64,000 nucleotides of DNA, taken from the NCBI GenBank assembly GCA_026987195.1, contig JALSNC010000013.1, positions 1-64,000 on the forward strand, given 5' to 3'. The stretch's first letter is position 1. Each line of letters starts with the position of its first letter. The translations under genes were made by a program, and so were the position numbers. The notes beneath the pieces are model-generated. The model did not search any database. It was not told the DNA's origin and was given only the letters and a program-made list of their open reading frames with translations. The stretch comes from Desulfobulbaceae bacterium (GTDB lineage: Bacteria > Desulfobacterota > Desulfobulbia > Desulfobulbales > Desulfobulbaceae). This document shows, piece after piece, positions 52,070-60,489 of this stretch.

Positions 52070-53257
52070 ATGAACCTTTCATCACCATTTTCCATCGTCC
52101 AGCCCACCGACATCCATTTCGGTACCGGTATACTGCACAGGCTACCCGAAATCATCGCCGGTCTCGGCGGCACAAGACCGCTGCTGGTCATGGACCCCGG
52201 CCTGATCAGGGCCGGGCTGGACAGCCGTGTCACCTCGGTTCTCGAGAACGGCAAAATCCCCTATATCCTCTATGACAAGGTCGATCCCGAACCGGGTCTG
52301 CGCCTTGCCGATGCCGGTGCGGCACTGGCCGGCGAGGAAGGGTGTGACTGTGTCATCGGGGTCGGTGGCGGCTCTGCCATGGACGTGGCCAAGGCCATCG
52401 CCATCCTCTGCACCAACGGCGGCCGGGCAGCGGACTACCTTGGCCTGGGCAGGATCACCAAAGCCGGCCTGCCCAAGATCATGATTCCCACCTCTGCCGG
52501 AACCGGGGCCGAAGTCACCTTCACCGCGGTTTTCATCAACGAGGAGACCGGCTCCAAGGGTGGCATGAACGGAGATCCCCTCTACCCGGAAGCGGCCCTG
52601 CTCGACCCGGAGCTGACTGTCAGCCTGCCACCGCATGTGACCGCCGCCACCGGCATAGATGCCCTCACCCATGCCCTGGAGGCCTTTACCTCGGTCCAGG
52701 CCCACCCGGTCTCGGAGATGTACTCTGCCAGGGCCATCGAACTGATCCAGGCCAATATCCGCGCCGCCTATGCCGACGGCAGGAACCTGGCCGCCCGTTC
52801 GGCCATGCTGCTGGGCAGCCTCATGGGCGGCAAGGCCCTGGCCATGGCCGGGGTCGGCCTGGTCCACGCCATGGCCTATCCCCTGGGCGGCATGTTCGGT
52901 ATTCCCCATGGCCTGGCCAATGCCGTGCTCCTGCCCTTTGTCACCGAATACAACCTGATCGGCAACCTGGAAAAACACGCCGCCCTGGCCGGGATGCTCG
53001 GCCAGGATACGGAAGGGTTGTCCCTGCGGGACGCGGCCGATCTCCTGGTGGATGAACTGCATGGCCTGAACCGGGACCTGAACATTCCCGACAGCCTCGA
53101 TGCCCTGAATATCGACCCGGGAAAGATCGGCGAAATGGCCGATATCGCCCTGACCGTGGCCAGGCCGGTGGAGAACAATCCCCGTCAGCCGAGCCGTGAT
53201 GATGTGATCGCCATCTACGAGACCGCCATGGAAGGTTGGGGCACAGCCGGATTCTGA
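52070..53257 (+). CDS. Iron-containing alcohol dehydrogenase
   Basis: 395-residue group III NAD(P)-dependent dehydrogenase. The nucleotide-binding GVGGGSAMDVAKAIA is near residue 95; SAGTGAEVT, the metal-ligand helix DALTHALEAFTS and AMAYPLGGMFGIPHGLANA carry the Asp and His ligands for iron. It should interconvert an alcohol and aldehyde; anaerobes use such enzymes for short-chain alcohols. GGAG lies 10 bases before the ATG at 52070; the frame is open to 51854 through the R4 repeat. Confidence 0.94.
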   Translation: MNLSSPFSIVQPTDIHFGTGILHRLPEIIAGLGGTRPLLVMDPGLIRAGLDSRVTSVLENGKIPYILYDKVDPEPGLRLADAGAALAGEEGCDCVIGVGGGSAMDVAKAIAILCTNGGRAADYLGLGRITKAGLPKIMIPTSAGTGAEVTFTAVFINEETGSKGGMNGDPLYPEAALLDPELTVSLPPHVTAATGIDALTHALEAFTSVQAHPVSEMYSARAIELIQANIRAAYADGRNLAARSAMLLGSLMGGKALAMAGVGLVHAMAYPLGGMFGIPHGLANAVLLPFVTEYNLIGNLEKHAALAGMLGQDTEGLSLRDAADLLVDELHGLNRDLNIPDSLDALNIDPGKIGEMADIALTVARPVENNPRQPSRDDVIAIYETAMEGWGTAGF

Positions 53258-53269
53258 CAGACCGGCATC

Positions 53270-53460
53270 GTAATAGTTCACCGCTGACAGCAACTGCCTG
53301 AAAATAGCAACACCTTTGGTAAAAGCTCGGCAGTGCGTCAGCTGTGCGGCCAGCCGCGAGCGCATGCAGGTAAGCGCAGACTCCGAATCTGCGGTCCCTG
53401 AGAGCGCTTACACCATTTTGCTCGGACAAGCCGATGGTTAGCCATCCCGTGAGGGGTTAC
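53270..53460 (+). repeat. Repeat island: R3, R2 part, R1 part
   Basis: R3 at 53270-53322 (GTAATAGTTCACCGCTGAC to ACACCTTTGG), the start of R2 (TAAAAGCTCGGCAGTGCGTC) and, after GCATGCAGGTAAGCGC, the end half of R1 (CCCTGAGAGCGCTTACACC to GTGAGGGGTTAC). It has the same order as the tolQ-tolR island. Confidence 0.85.
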
Positions 53461-53483
53461 TGCCGCTGAACTTATACCCGGCA

Positions 53484-54707
53484 TCAGGAGCGGAGCAGTT
53501 CCACCACCCGGTCCCATATCCTGTCAGCAGTGGCCTCCTTGGAGAGAAGCGGCAGCCGACGCACATCGTCGCCGGTGAGCAGGGTGACCTGGTTGGTCTC
53601 CACATCGAAGCCGGTCCGGCTGCCGAGGATGTCGTTGATGACCACCAGGTGCAGGTTCTTTTCGACCAGTTTGCGCCTGCCCTCTGCTTCGTGATCATGG
53701 CTCTCGGCGGCAAAGCCGACCAGCAGCTGGCCAGGCCGGCGTCGTCCGCCCAGCCCGGCCATGATGTCCGGGTTGGACTCAAGCTCGATACAGCGGCTTG
53801 CGGCCTCTGTCTTCTTGATCTTTCGCTCCTGGCAGACAGCGGGCCTGTAGTCGGCCACTGCCGCGGCTCCGACGATGATATCCATCCGCTCAGCCAGGGT
53901 GCCGACCGCATTCTCCATCTCCACGGCAGTGGTCACCCGCACCATCTCCACCCCCGGGGGATCGTCCAGATGCACCGGCCCGACCACCAGGGTCACCTCG
54001 GCACCCCGGCGCCGGGCCGTCCGGGCCAGGGCATATCCCATCCTGCCGCTGGAGCGGTTGCTGAGATAACGCACCGGATCCAGGGGTTCCCTGGTCGGAC
54101 CGGCCGTGATCAGGATACGACGTCCGGCCAGATCCTGCTCGGTGAACAGGGCCAGCAGGGTCTCCCGCACCAGGTCCCATTCCGGCAGTCGTCCCGCTCC
54201 CTTGTCACCGCAGGCCAGGGTGCCGCAGGCCGGAGCGATCACGGTATAGCCGAACCCGCGCAGCCGTTCCAGGTTGTCGCGGGTCGCCGGATGGTGCAGC
54301 ATATTGGTGTTCATGGCCGGACAGATGACCACAGGCCTGTCGGCAGCAAGAACCGTGGCCGACAGCAGGTCATCGGCCATGCCGTGTGCCAGGCGGGCTA
54401 TGGTCTGGGCGGTGGCCGGGGCGATCAGCACACAGTCTGCTTCCCGCGACAGGGTGATATGGGCCATGATCCGCTCCGGATGATGGTCGAACATGTCACC
54501 ATGCACCCGGTTGCCGGACAGGGCGCCAAGGGTCAGTGGCGAGATGAACTGCTTCGCGGCCCTGGTCATCACCACCGTGACCCGGGCCTCCTCCCGTGCC
54601 AGGCTGCGGATCCAGCCGGCCGCCTTGAAAGCGGCGATGGAACCGGTGACACCGAAGAGGATGTGGCGGCCCTGGAGCCCGGGCTCCGGGCCGGTCTGCG
54701 GCGCCAC
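53484..54707 (-). CDS. coaBC: Bifunctional phosphopantothenoylcysteine decarboxylase / phosphopantothenate-cysteine ligase
   Basis: 407-residue enzyme of coenzyme A synthesis. The N-terminal CoaC flavoprotein domain (about 12-185: ILFGVTGSIAAFKAAGWI, PAMNTNMLHHPATRDNL) decarboxylates phosphopantothenoylcysteine. The C-terminal CoaB domain (about 195-405: ILITAGPTREPLDPVRYLSN, SSGRMGYALA) joins cysteine to phosphopantothenate with CTP. The GTG start overlaps the TAG stop of the upstream lipoprotein gene by one base, so the three genes from 55725 to 53484 form an operon. Confidence 0.95.
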   Translation of the reverse strand: MAPQTGPEPGLQGRHILFGVTGSIAAFKAAGWIRSLAREEARVTVVMTRAAKQFISPLTLGALSGNRVHGDMFDHHPERIMAHITLSREADCVLIAPATAQTIARLAHGMADDLLSATVLAADRPVVICPAMNTNMLHHPATRDNLERLRGFGYTVIAPACGTLACGDKGAGRLPEWDLVRETLLALFTEQDLAGRRILITAGPTREPLDPVRYLSNRSSGRMGYALARTARRRGAEVTLVVGPVHLDDPPGVEMVRVTTAVEMENAVGTLAERMDIIVGAAAVADYRPAVCQERKIKKTEAASRCIELESNPDIMAGLGGRRRPGQLLVGFAAESHDHEAEGRRKLVEKNLHLVVINDILGSRTGFDVETNQVTLLTGDDVRRLPLLSKEATADRIWDRVVELLRS

Positions 54708-55204
54708 TACTTGCCGACCGCCTCGCCGAACGGATTGAGGCCGGCGGCCGCTGTCTTGTCAATGGTGACATAGAGGGTGAGATCGGTCTTGCCGAAATTC
54801 CCCTCCGAGATCACCATCATGCAGGTCTTGCTGGGCTTGACAAAGGCCAGGAGGATATCCTGGGAGGTCGCCTCGCCCACCAGCTTCCACTTGTGGTCCT
54901 GCATGGAGCTGATCATGAAATCCTTGAGCGAGATCGGCTCCACCTTGCCTTCGTAACGCCAGACACCGCCCCGGAAGGACTCGGTCTTGATGGTCATGGA
55001 CTTCTTCCGGTTCCATTCCAGCTCGGTGGGGAGCACGATATCCTGGATATCATCGGCAAAGCCGGATACCGGTGGCAGGGCTGATGCGTCAGCCGTGACC
55101 TGCTTGCCGGCAAAGGGCTGACCGGCACAACCAGCGGTCAGAAAAAGCGCTGCCGCGATCAGAAAAAACAGTGTCCCCCGAAATCCGATCCTCTCTGTCT
55201 TCAT
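54707..55204 (-). CDS. Lipoprotein of unknown function
   Basis: 165-residue lipoprotein. Signal peptide with lipobox (FLTAGC, Cys near 26). The mature part is mixed alpha/beta with KKSMTIKTESFRGGVWRYEG and SLKDFMISSMQDHKWKLVGE, resembling the small outer-membrane lipoproteins found next to other genes in deltaproteobacteria, whose function is not known. Its ATG overlaps the nitroreductase stop by 4 bases (ATGA), and its stop overlaps the coaBC start, so translation is tightly coupled. Confidence 0.8.
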   Translation of the reverse strand: MKTERIGFRGTLFFLIAAALFLTAGCAGQPFAGKQVTADASALPPVSGFADDIQDIVLPTELEWNRKKSMTIKTESFRGGVWRYEGKVEPISLKDFMISSMQDHKWKLVGEATSQDILLAFVKPSKTCMMVISEGNFGKTDLTLYVTIDKTAAAGLNPFGEAVGK

Positions 55205-55725
55205 GCCTCATCTCCTTCTATTTCTTTGAGGATGAAATCAGCCAGCGGCCTGCGCCGCGAACGCTGATTCCTGTGTGACGGGTGGCCTACGGCAATCAGG
55301 GCCATCAGGTCATACCTGCTGTCCAGGCCAAGGATCTCGCCCACCCGGTCTTTGTTTTGCAAAATCTGGCCCAGCCAGACCGCTCCCAGGCCAAGCTCGG
55401 TTATACAGAGGAGCATGTTCTGGATGCAGGCTCCGGCGGCCTGATGGTCCTTGACCGGGTCGTACATGGCCTCGGTATCGAGATACACGGCGATCAGGGC
55501 CGGCGCGGCCGTGACGATCCGGCCATACCGCGTCTGAGCGGCCAGCTGTCCGGCTGTATCCTTATCACGAATGAGCACAAAACGCCAAGGCTGATTGTTC
55601 AGCCCTGACGGTGCCCAGATACCGGCGGTGATGATCTTCTGCAGTTGCGCGCTGCTGACAGGCTGCGCTGTAAACTCCCGGATACTGCGCCGGCTGACAA
55701 TGGCCTCAAAAACAGGTTCCTCCAT
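55201..55725 (-). CDS. Nitroreductase-family FMN protein
   Basis: 174-residue FMN-dependent oxidoreductase of the nitroreductase fold. SRRSIREFTAQPVS at residues 11-24 contacts FMN, and APSGLNNQPWRFV near 38-50 is the second flavin motif; the C-terminal MALIAVGHP is usual. The substrate cannot be told; such enzymes reduce quinones or nitro compounds or take part in cofactor metabolism. GGGAGGTC precedes the ATG. First gene of the operon with the lipoprotein and coaBC. Confidence 0.92.
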   Translation of the reverse strand: MEEPVFEAIVSRRSIREFTAQPVSSAQLQKIITAGIWAPSGLNNQPWRFVLIRDKDTAGQLAAQTRYGRIVTAAPALIAVYLDTEAMYDPVKDHQAAGACIQNMLLCITELGLGAVWLGQILQNKDRVGEILGLDSRYDLMALIAVGHPSHRNQRSRRRPLADFILKEIEGDEA

Positions 55726-55858
55726 GGACGACCTCCCTTTCAGGTTGTATACTCTGCAATGTAGTAAAAAAATACAATTTTCTTGTCAACCACCATTCTG
55801 GCCCCGGATAACTGATCACAGGACATGCAAGGTCACGATTTTTCAACTTCGCTCTTCT

Positions 55859-55943
55859 GATGGCGTCGCAAAAAGTCCGATCTACCGCGTTGTAGCGGGT
55901 ACCGCCAATGCTCGACGTACTCCATGTACGCCTCCGCCCGGCC
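55859..55943 (-). repeat. R4 repeat, copy 2
   Basis: Reverse complement of the R4 at 51971-52048, with GGCGTCGCAAAAAGTCCGAT, then GCCAATGCTCGACGTACTC and CATGTACGCCTCCG. It differs from copy 1 in a few bases near the middle (GTTGTAGCGGGTACC). Confidence 0.85.
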
Positions 55944-56085
55944 GACACCGCTGCGCCTCGGAGTCTTATTCCGTTCGCTTACCTGTATATCGAACTTTTT
56001 GCTTAGTCATCTTCAGAGTGTGATGGAGTTTTTTCGAGTCCATCTCTTGTGAGCAGTCTCAGATGCCACCACCTGCCACGCACGC

Positions 56086-56409
56086 GTAAAAGTTCAGCAG
56101 CACGCCATCTGCACGCGCTTGAGACTGCCCGCATAGCGAGCTATAGACAACCAGTGACGATCACGCGCAGCTCTGAGGCACTGCTGAACTTTTACCAGAA
56201 GCAGCGGCAATTCAAAGGTAAGCACTCACAGGGACCGCATCTTTGCACGGTCGTGCCTGCCCGCATAGGTAGGCTATAGCGGTCAGGCACGCCTGCACAA
56301 ATCTGCGACCCCTGAAAATGCTTACACCATTGTGGTCGGACAGACCGATGGTTGGCCATCCCGTGAGGGGTTACATTCAAAGTGGTTGCCGATAGCGGCG
56401 AACTGTTAC
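56086..56409 (+). repeat. Repeat island: R2, R1 and R3 in a row
   Basis: R2 at 56086-56195 (GTAAAAGTTCAGCAGCACG to GCACTGCTGAACTTTTAC), R1 in reverse at 56218-56374 (GTAAGCACTCACAGGGACC to GTGAGGGGTTAC) and R3 in reverse at 56375-56409 (GTGGTTGCCGATAGCGGCG, AACTGTTAC). The 730 bases between the nitroreductase and TatD genes hold these and R4, but no gene that I can support. Confidence 0.85.
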
Positions 56410-56457
56410 ACGGACGCAGACCGGGGTTGATTCTTGTCAGACAGAAATGATTCTGGT

Positions 56458-57303
56458 ATGACAGGTGGCATGAAAAACAACAGCACACCATCAGCTCCAC
56501 CCTGCCTGCCCCCGGACAGCGAGCTCATCGACTCCCACTGTCACCTCGACATGGACGCCTATGGCGATGACCTCGATGCGGTCATTACCCGTGCCCGGAA
56601 GGCCGGGGTCAAGCGGATCATCACCATCGGTATCGACACGGTCAGCTCCCGCAAGGCCGTGCGGCTGGCCGAAAGTCATGCAGCAATCCATGCCACGGTG
56701 GGGATACACCCCCACGATGCCGCCCGGGCGGGGGCAAAGGATTTCACCGAACTGGCCCGGCTGGCCGAGCGCCCCGAGGTGGTCGGCTACGGCGAGATCG
56801 GCCTGGATTACGCAAAACTCTACAGCCCGCCGGAGGTGCAGCGGCCGATCTTTACCCGGCAGCTCGCCCTGGCCCGGGAGCTCGATCTGCCGGTGATCAT
56901 CCATGACCGGGACGCCCACCAGGACACCATGCGCCTGCTCGGGGAGGCGGCACCCCTTGCCGCCGGTGGAGTGATGCATTGCTTTTCCGGAGATATCGCC
57001 CTGGCCCGGCAGGTGCTCGAGCTCGACATGTACATCTCGATCCCGGGTATCGTCACTTTCAAGAACGCCGCCACCCTGCAGGAGGTGGTCCGGGAGATCC
57101 CCATGGACCGCATCATCCTCGAGACCGACGGCCCTTTCCTGGCACCGGTTCCCTTCCGGGGCAAGCGCAACGAACCGGCCCACCTCATCTTTACCGCGGC
57201 CAGGGTCGCCGAGATCAAGGGGATGGAACTGGAAGAGGTGGCCCGCCTGGCCACAGAAAATACCTGCAGGCTCTTTCGCCTGCCCACCACGGGTGCACCA
57301 TGA
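56458..57303 (+). CDS. TatD-family metal-dependent hydrolase (YcfH type)
   Basis: About 281-residue TIM-barrel hydrolase. The metal-binding IDSHCHLD is near residue 23, followed by GEIGLDY, IIHDRDAH, MHCFSG and LETDGPFLAP, which together define the TatD DNase family. The proposed role is DNA/RNA nuclease or D-aminoacyl-tRNA-type hydrolysis; not settled. The start is uncertain: TTG 56434, ATG 56458 or ATG 56470 are possible and none has a good ribosome site. Its stop overlaps the next start (ATGA). Confidence 0.93.
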   Translation: MTGGMKNNSTPSAPPCLPPDSELIDSHCHLDMDAYGDDLDAVITRARKAGVKRIITIGIDTVSSRKAVRLAESHAAIHATVGIHPHDAARAGAKDFTELARLAERPEVVGYGEIGLDYAKLYSPPEVQRPIFTRQLALARELDLPVIIHDRDAHQDTMRLLGEAAPLAAGGVMHCFSGDIALARQVLELDMYISIPGIVTFKNAATLQEVVREIPMDRIILETDGPFLAPVPFRGKRNEPAHLIFTAARVAEIKGMELEEVARLATENTCRLFRLPTTGAP

Positions 57304-57986
57304 TCTGCGATAACCTCTCCGCCATCCGAGCCGCCATTGCCGAGGCTGCCCGCCGCTGCAGCCGTGATCCCGACAGTATCGAGCTGGTGGCTGTCTCCAA
57401 ACGCATGGACAGAAAAAAGATCCTCCGGGCCGCTGAATGCGGCCAGACCGTCTTTGGCGAAAATTATCTGCAGGAGGCCAGGGACAAGATCGAATCCCTG
57501 CCTCCGGCACTGCGCTGGCACTTCATCGGCCACCTGCAGAGCAACAAGGCCAGGGAGGCGGTGCGGCTCTTTGATCTCATCGAAACCGTGGACCGCTGGA
57601 AACTGGCCCGGGCCCTGGACAGGCATGCCGCTCAACTGCAGCGCTGCCAGGAAGTCCTGGTCCAGGTCAACGTAGGGCGGGAACCGCAGAAGTCGGGCGT
57701 GCTGCCGGAGGATGCCGAGGAGCTCCTGCGGGCCATGTCCGGACTTGCACACCTCCGGGTCCTGGGGCTCATGACCATGCCGCCGCGTGCTGCCGAGCCA
57801 CAGGAATGCCGCCCGTATTTCCGGGAGCTGCGGCGACTCGGGGAGACGTTTGCCGCCAGGGGGCTCTTTGCCGACAACACCCGTGTCGAGCTCTCCATGG
57901 GGATGTCCGCGGACTTTGCCGTGGCCATCGGGGAGGGAGCCACCATGGTCCGGGTGGGAACGGCCATCTTCGGCCGACGGTCCTGA
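57300..57986 (+). CDS. YggS-family pyridoxal phosphate homeostasis protein
   Basis: 228-residue single-domain PLP-binding protein. The PLP lysine is Lys34 in LVAVSKRM; FGENYLQEARDKI, HFIGHLQSNKAREAV and LSMGMSADFAVAIGEG with TMVRVGTAIFG follow the family closely. It binds PLP and keeps vitamin B6 and amino-acid pools in balance; no catalytic activity is known. It overlaps the TatD gene by 4 bases, so the two are translated together. Confidence 0.95.
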   Translation: MICDNLSAIRAAIAEAARRCSRDPDSIELVAVSKRMDRKKILRAAECGQTVFGENYLQEARDKIESLPPALRWHFIGHLQSNKAREAVRLFDLIETVDRWKLARALDRHAAQLQRCQEVLVQVNVGREPQKSGVLPEDAEELLRAMSGLAHLRVLGLMTMPPRAAEPQECRPYFRELRRLGETFAARGLFADNTRVELSMGMSADFAVAIGEGATMVRVGTAIFGRRS

Positions 57987-57996
57987 ACCTTCCCCC

Positions 57997-58225
57997 GTAA
58001 AAGTTCAGCTGCACGCCATCCGGTGTCTGCGCTTACCTGCACGCGCTCGCGGCTGGCCGCATAAATGGGCTATAGCGACCAAACGCACCTGCACAAATCT
58101 GCGGCCCCTGAGAGCGCTTACACCATTGTGGCCGGACAAACCGATGGTCAGCCATCCCGTGAGGGTTACGTTATCAACCCTGTGAAGGGTTACGAAGGCA
58201 GTTGCCTATGGAGGTGAACTGTTAT
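57997..58225 (+). repeat. Repeat island: R2 part, R1 part and R3
   Basis: R2 first half at 57997-58075 (GTAAAAGTTCAGCTGCACG) changes into the R1 end half (CCCTGAGAGCGCTTACACC, CATCCCGTGAGGGTTACG, with the last 18 bases doubled) and ends with R3 in reverse (GCAGTTGCCTATGGAGGTG, AACTGTTAT at 58217-58225). Confidence 0.8.
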
Positions 58226-58290
58226 CCATCATCACGCCGCGGCGCAGATCGTTCTGCTGCGGCAAAGCACAGGACAAAAAAGGAGCACCC

Positions 58291-59601
58291 ATGAACATCA
58301 CCATGATCGGTACCGGCTATGTGGGCCTGGTCACCGGCACCTGTCTGGCCGAGTTTGGCCACCACGTCACCTGCGTGGACAAGATCGAGGATAAGATCAG
58401 GCAACTGCAGAGCGGCAGAATCCCCATCTATGAACCGGGCCTCGACGGTCTGGTCGAAAAAAACGTCAGCGAGGGGCGCCTGCAGTTCACCACCGATCTC
58501 GCCCAGGCCGTGCCCGAGGCCGAGGCGGTGTTCATTGCCGTGGGTACACCCAGTTCGCGCCGGGGCGATGGTTATGCCGATCTGACCTACATCTTTGCCG
58601 CGGCCCGGGAGATTGCGGAACATCTGCAGGGCTACACGGTCATCATCGACAAGAGCACCGTACCCGTGGGCACGGCCAGGCAGGTGGAGCGAATCATCCG
58701 CGAGACCAACGGCAACGCCGATTTCGACGTGGCCTCCAATCCCGAGTTCCTGCGCGAGGGTGCTGCCATTTCCGACTTCATGCGTCCGGACCGGGTGGTC
58801 ATCGGCGTGAAGTCGGAGCGGGCTGAGCACGTGCTCAAGGAGATCTACAAACCCCTCTATCTCCTCGACACCCCCATCGTCAGCACCACCGTCGAGACCG
58901 CGGAGCTGATCAAGTACGCTGCCAATGCCTTCCTGGCGGTCAAAATCAGCTTTATCAACGAGATCGCCAATGTCTGCGAGGCAGTGGGCGCCGATGTCGC
59001 AGCCCTTGCCAGGGCCATTGGCATGGATGGCCGGATCGGGAGCAAGTTCCTGCACCCCGGTCCGGGCTATGGCGGCTCCTGTTTTCCCAAGGATACCCTG
59101 GCATTGATCAGGATCGTGCAGGAGCATGGAGAAAACGTGCGCATCGTCGAGGCGGCCGTGGAGGTCAATGCGGCGCAGAAGGCGCGAATGGTCAAGAAGA
59201 TCAGGGAGATGCTCGGAGGATCCGAGGCTGGCAAGACAGTGGGCATCCTCGGGCTGACCTTCAAGCCCGAGACCGACGACATGCGCGAGGCCCCGGCAGC
59301 CACCATCCTGCCGGCCCTCCTGGAAAAGGGTGCCCGGATCAGGGCGCACGATCCCAAGGGGATGGAAGAGGCAAAAAACTACCTGCCGCCGGAGATCGAG
59401 TATGTGAACAATGCCTATGAGGCTGCGGAAGATGCGGATTGCCTGGTCCTGATGACCGAGTGGAACCAGTACCGGGCCCTGGACCTGGAACGGATCAGAA
59501 AGACGATGAGGGAGCCGGTCTTTGTCGACCTGCGCAATGTCTACGAGCCGGAGAAGATGCGGCAGGTGGGATTCCGCTATACCGGCATCGGCAGAAACTG
59601 A
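58291..59601 (+). CDS. ugd: UDP-glucose 6-dehydrogenase
   Basis: 436-residue NAD-dependent enzyme that oxidises UDP-glucose to UDP-glucuronate for surface polysaccharide. The Rossmann start MIGTGYVGLVTGTCLAEFG is at residues 5-23, the catalytic Cys is in GPGYGGSCFPKD near 262, and the C-terminal domain has LGLTFKPETDDMREAPA. AAAGGAGCACCC precedes the ATG at 58291. No other sugar-nucleotide genes lie next to it. Confidence 0.96.
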   Translation: MNITMIGTGYVGLVTGTCLAEFGHHVTCVDKIEDKIRQLQSGRIPIYEPGLDGLVEKNVSEGRLQFTTDLAQAVPEAEAVFIAVGTPSSRRGDGYADLTYIFAAAREIAEHLQGYTVIIDKSTVPVGTARQVERIIRETNGNADFDVASNPEFLREGAAISDFMRPDRVVIGVKSERAEHVLKEIYKPLYLLDTPIVSTTVETAELIKYAANAFLAVKISFINEIANVCEAVGADVAALARAIGMDGRIGSKFLHPGPGYGGSCFPKDTLALIRIVQEHGENVRIVEAAVEVNAAQKARMVKKIREMLGGSEAGKTVGILGLTFKPETDDMREAPAATILPALLEKGARIRAHDPKGMEEAKNYLPPEIEYVNNAYEAAEDADCLVLMTEWNQYRALDLERIRKTMREPVFVDLRNVYEPEKMRQVGFRYTGIGRN

Positions 59602-59687
59602 CGAATTCTCGCCCGGCCGCAAGGAACGGGCAATGAAATAGCATGATGACTAGGGCATGGGTCCAATAACACGACAGCAAACCTACC

Positions 59688-59789
59688 TGTCCGCAGGAGC
59701 GGGCACAACAGCAGCGGAACAGCGGGCAGAGGGCGTGTTGCACCGCAGGCGGCACGAAGACTCCTGACTTCTGGCCTTCTGATTTTCTG
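59688..59789 (+). repeat. R5 (short) with R7 end
   Basis: GTCCGCAGGAGCGGGCACAAC and CACCGCAGGCGGCACGAAGA match the two ends of the longer R5 at 35781-35965; then CTGACTTCTGGCCTTCTGAT follows as at 4681. Confidence 0.7.
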
Positions 59790-59791
59790 TC

Positions 59792-59834
59792 AAAAAAAAA
59801 CAGCCCGGCAGGGATCACCTCCCTCCCGGGCCTG
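59792..59834 (-). terminator. Terminator of the PxxKW protein gene
   Basis: On the minus strand CAG-CCCGG pairs with CCGGG-CTG, with an inner AGGGA/TCCCT stem, followed by nine T residues; 20 bases after the stop codon. Confidence 0.9.
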
Positions 59835-59854
59835 CCGTTTGAACAGACGTTCTT

Positions 59855-60100
59855 CTATCTCCGGCGTGAGGCGCGCTTGGCGGCCTTGAGCGGATTGATA
59901 CGAACCTTGACGACCTTGATCTCCGGCTTGGCATGGGTGGCGAAGTTGCACATGCCAAGCCGCCACTTGGCCGCCGGCTTCACATAGACCCGGCAGTACC
60001 TGACATCCTCTTCTTCTACGATTCTCTCGCAGCCGTCACACTGGTCCACCACCGGCTGAAACGGCCCTGCTCCATATTTTACGCTCTCACTGGCCTGCAT
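59855..60100 (-). CDS. PxxKW-family cysteine-rich protein
   Basis: 81-residue small basic protein. Cysteines are in DQCDGCERIV (CxxC), RYCRVY and GMCNFATH, and the PAAKW motif (residues about 42-46) that names the family is followed by RLG. The C-terminus is rich in Lys and Arg (LKAAKRASRRR), which suggests nucleic-acid or ribosome binding. The four cysteines probably hold zinc. The family is known from sulfate-reducing bacteria; function unknown. AGGAGG precedes the ATG. Confidence 0.82.
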   Translation of the reverse strand: MQASESVKYGAGPFQPVVDQCDGCERIVEEEDVRYCRVYVKPAAKWRLGMCNFATHAKPEIKVVKVRINPLKAAKRASRRR

Positions 60101-60489
60101 TGTGCCAACCTCCTGAAAAAATATCAGCTTTTTCTTGAATCAGAAAATTTTCTTCCATACAATAAATTATATCCTGCCTGGCACGGACGTACCAGCATAA
60201 AAAGTAAAGTCTATAAAGACAATTCCACCATCTGTCAACAGGTTATCCTGATTTTCGTACAGCGCCACAGGCAGCGCATGGAGTCCGCGCCCCGCTCCGC
60301 TCATCTCTTCGCACCATCGGTTCTGGTCGCTCAGGAGGATATGGAGGTAAAAGCGTGCGCACGACTCTGCGGCTTCCGGGGCAACATACAGTCCGGTGCC
60401 TGACAGACACAGAGATGGAAACACTGTAATGAGCAACTGATTTTCCGCTCTTTACTGACCCGGGGACCGGAACACGGAGAAACTGCAAC
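60101..60489. other. Intergenic region between the PxxKW gene and pilC
   Basis: About 390 bases without a supported gene. It should hold divergent promoters; AT-rich stretches are at 60115-60185, but I cannot pick a clear -35/-10 pair. No member of the repeat families is present. Confidence 0.5.
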
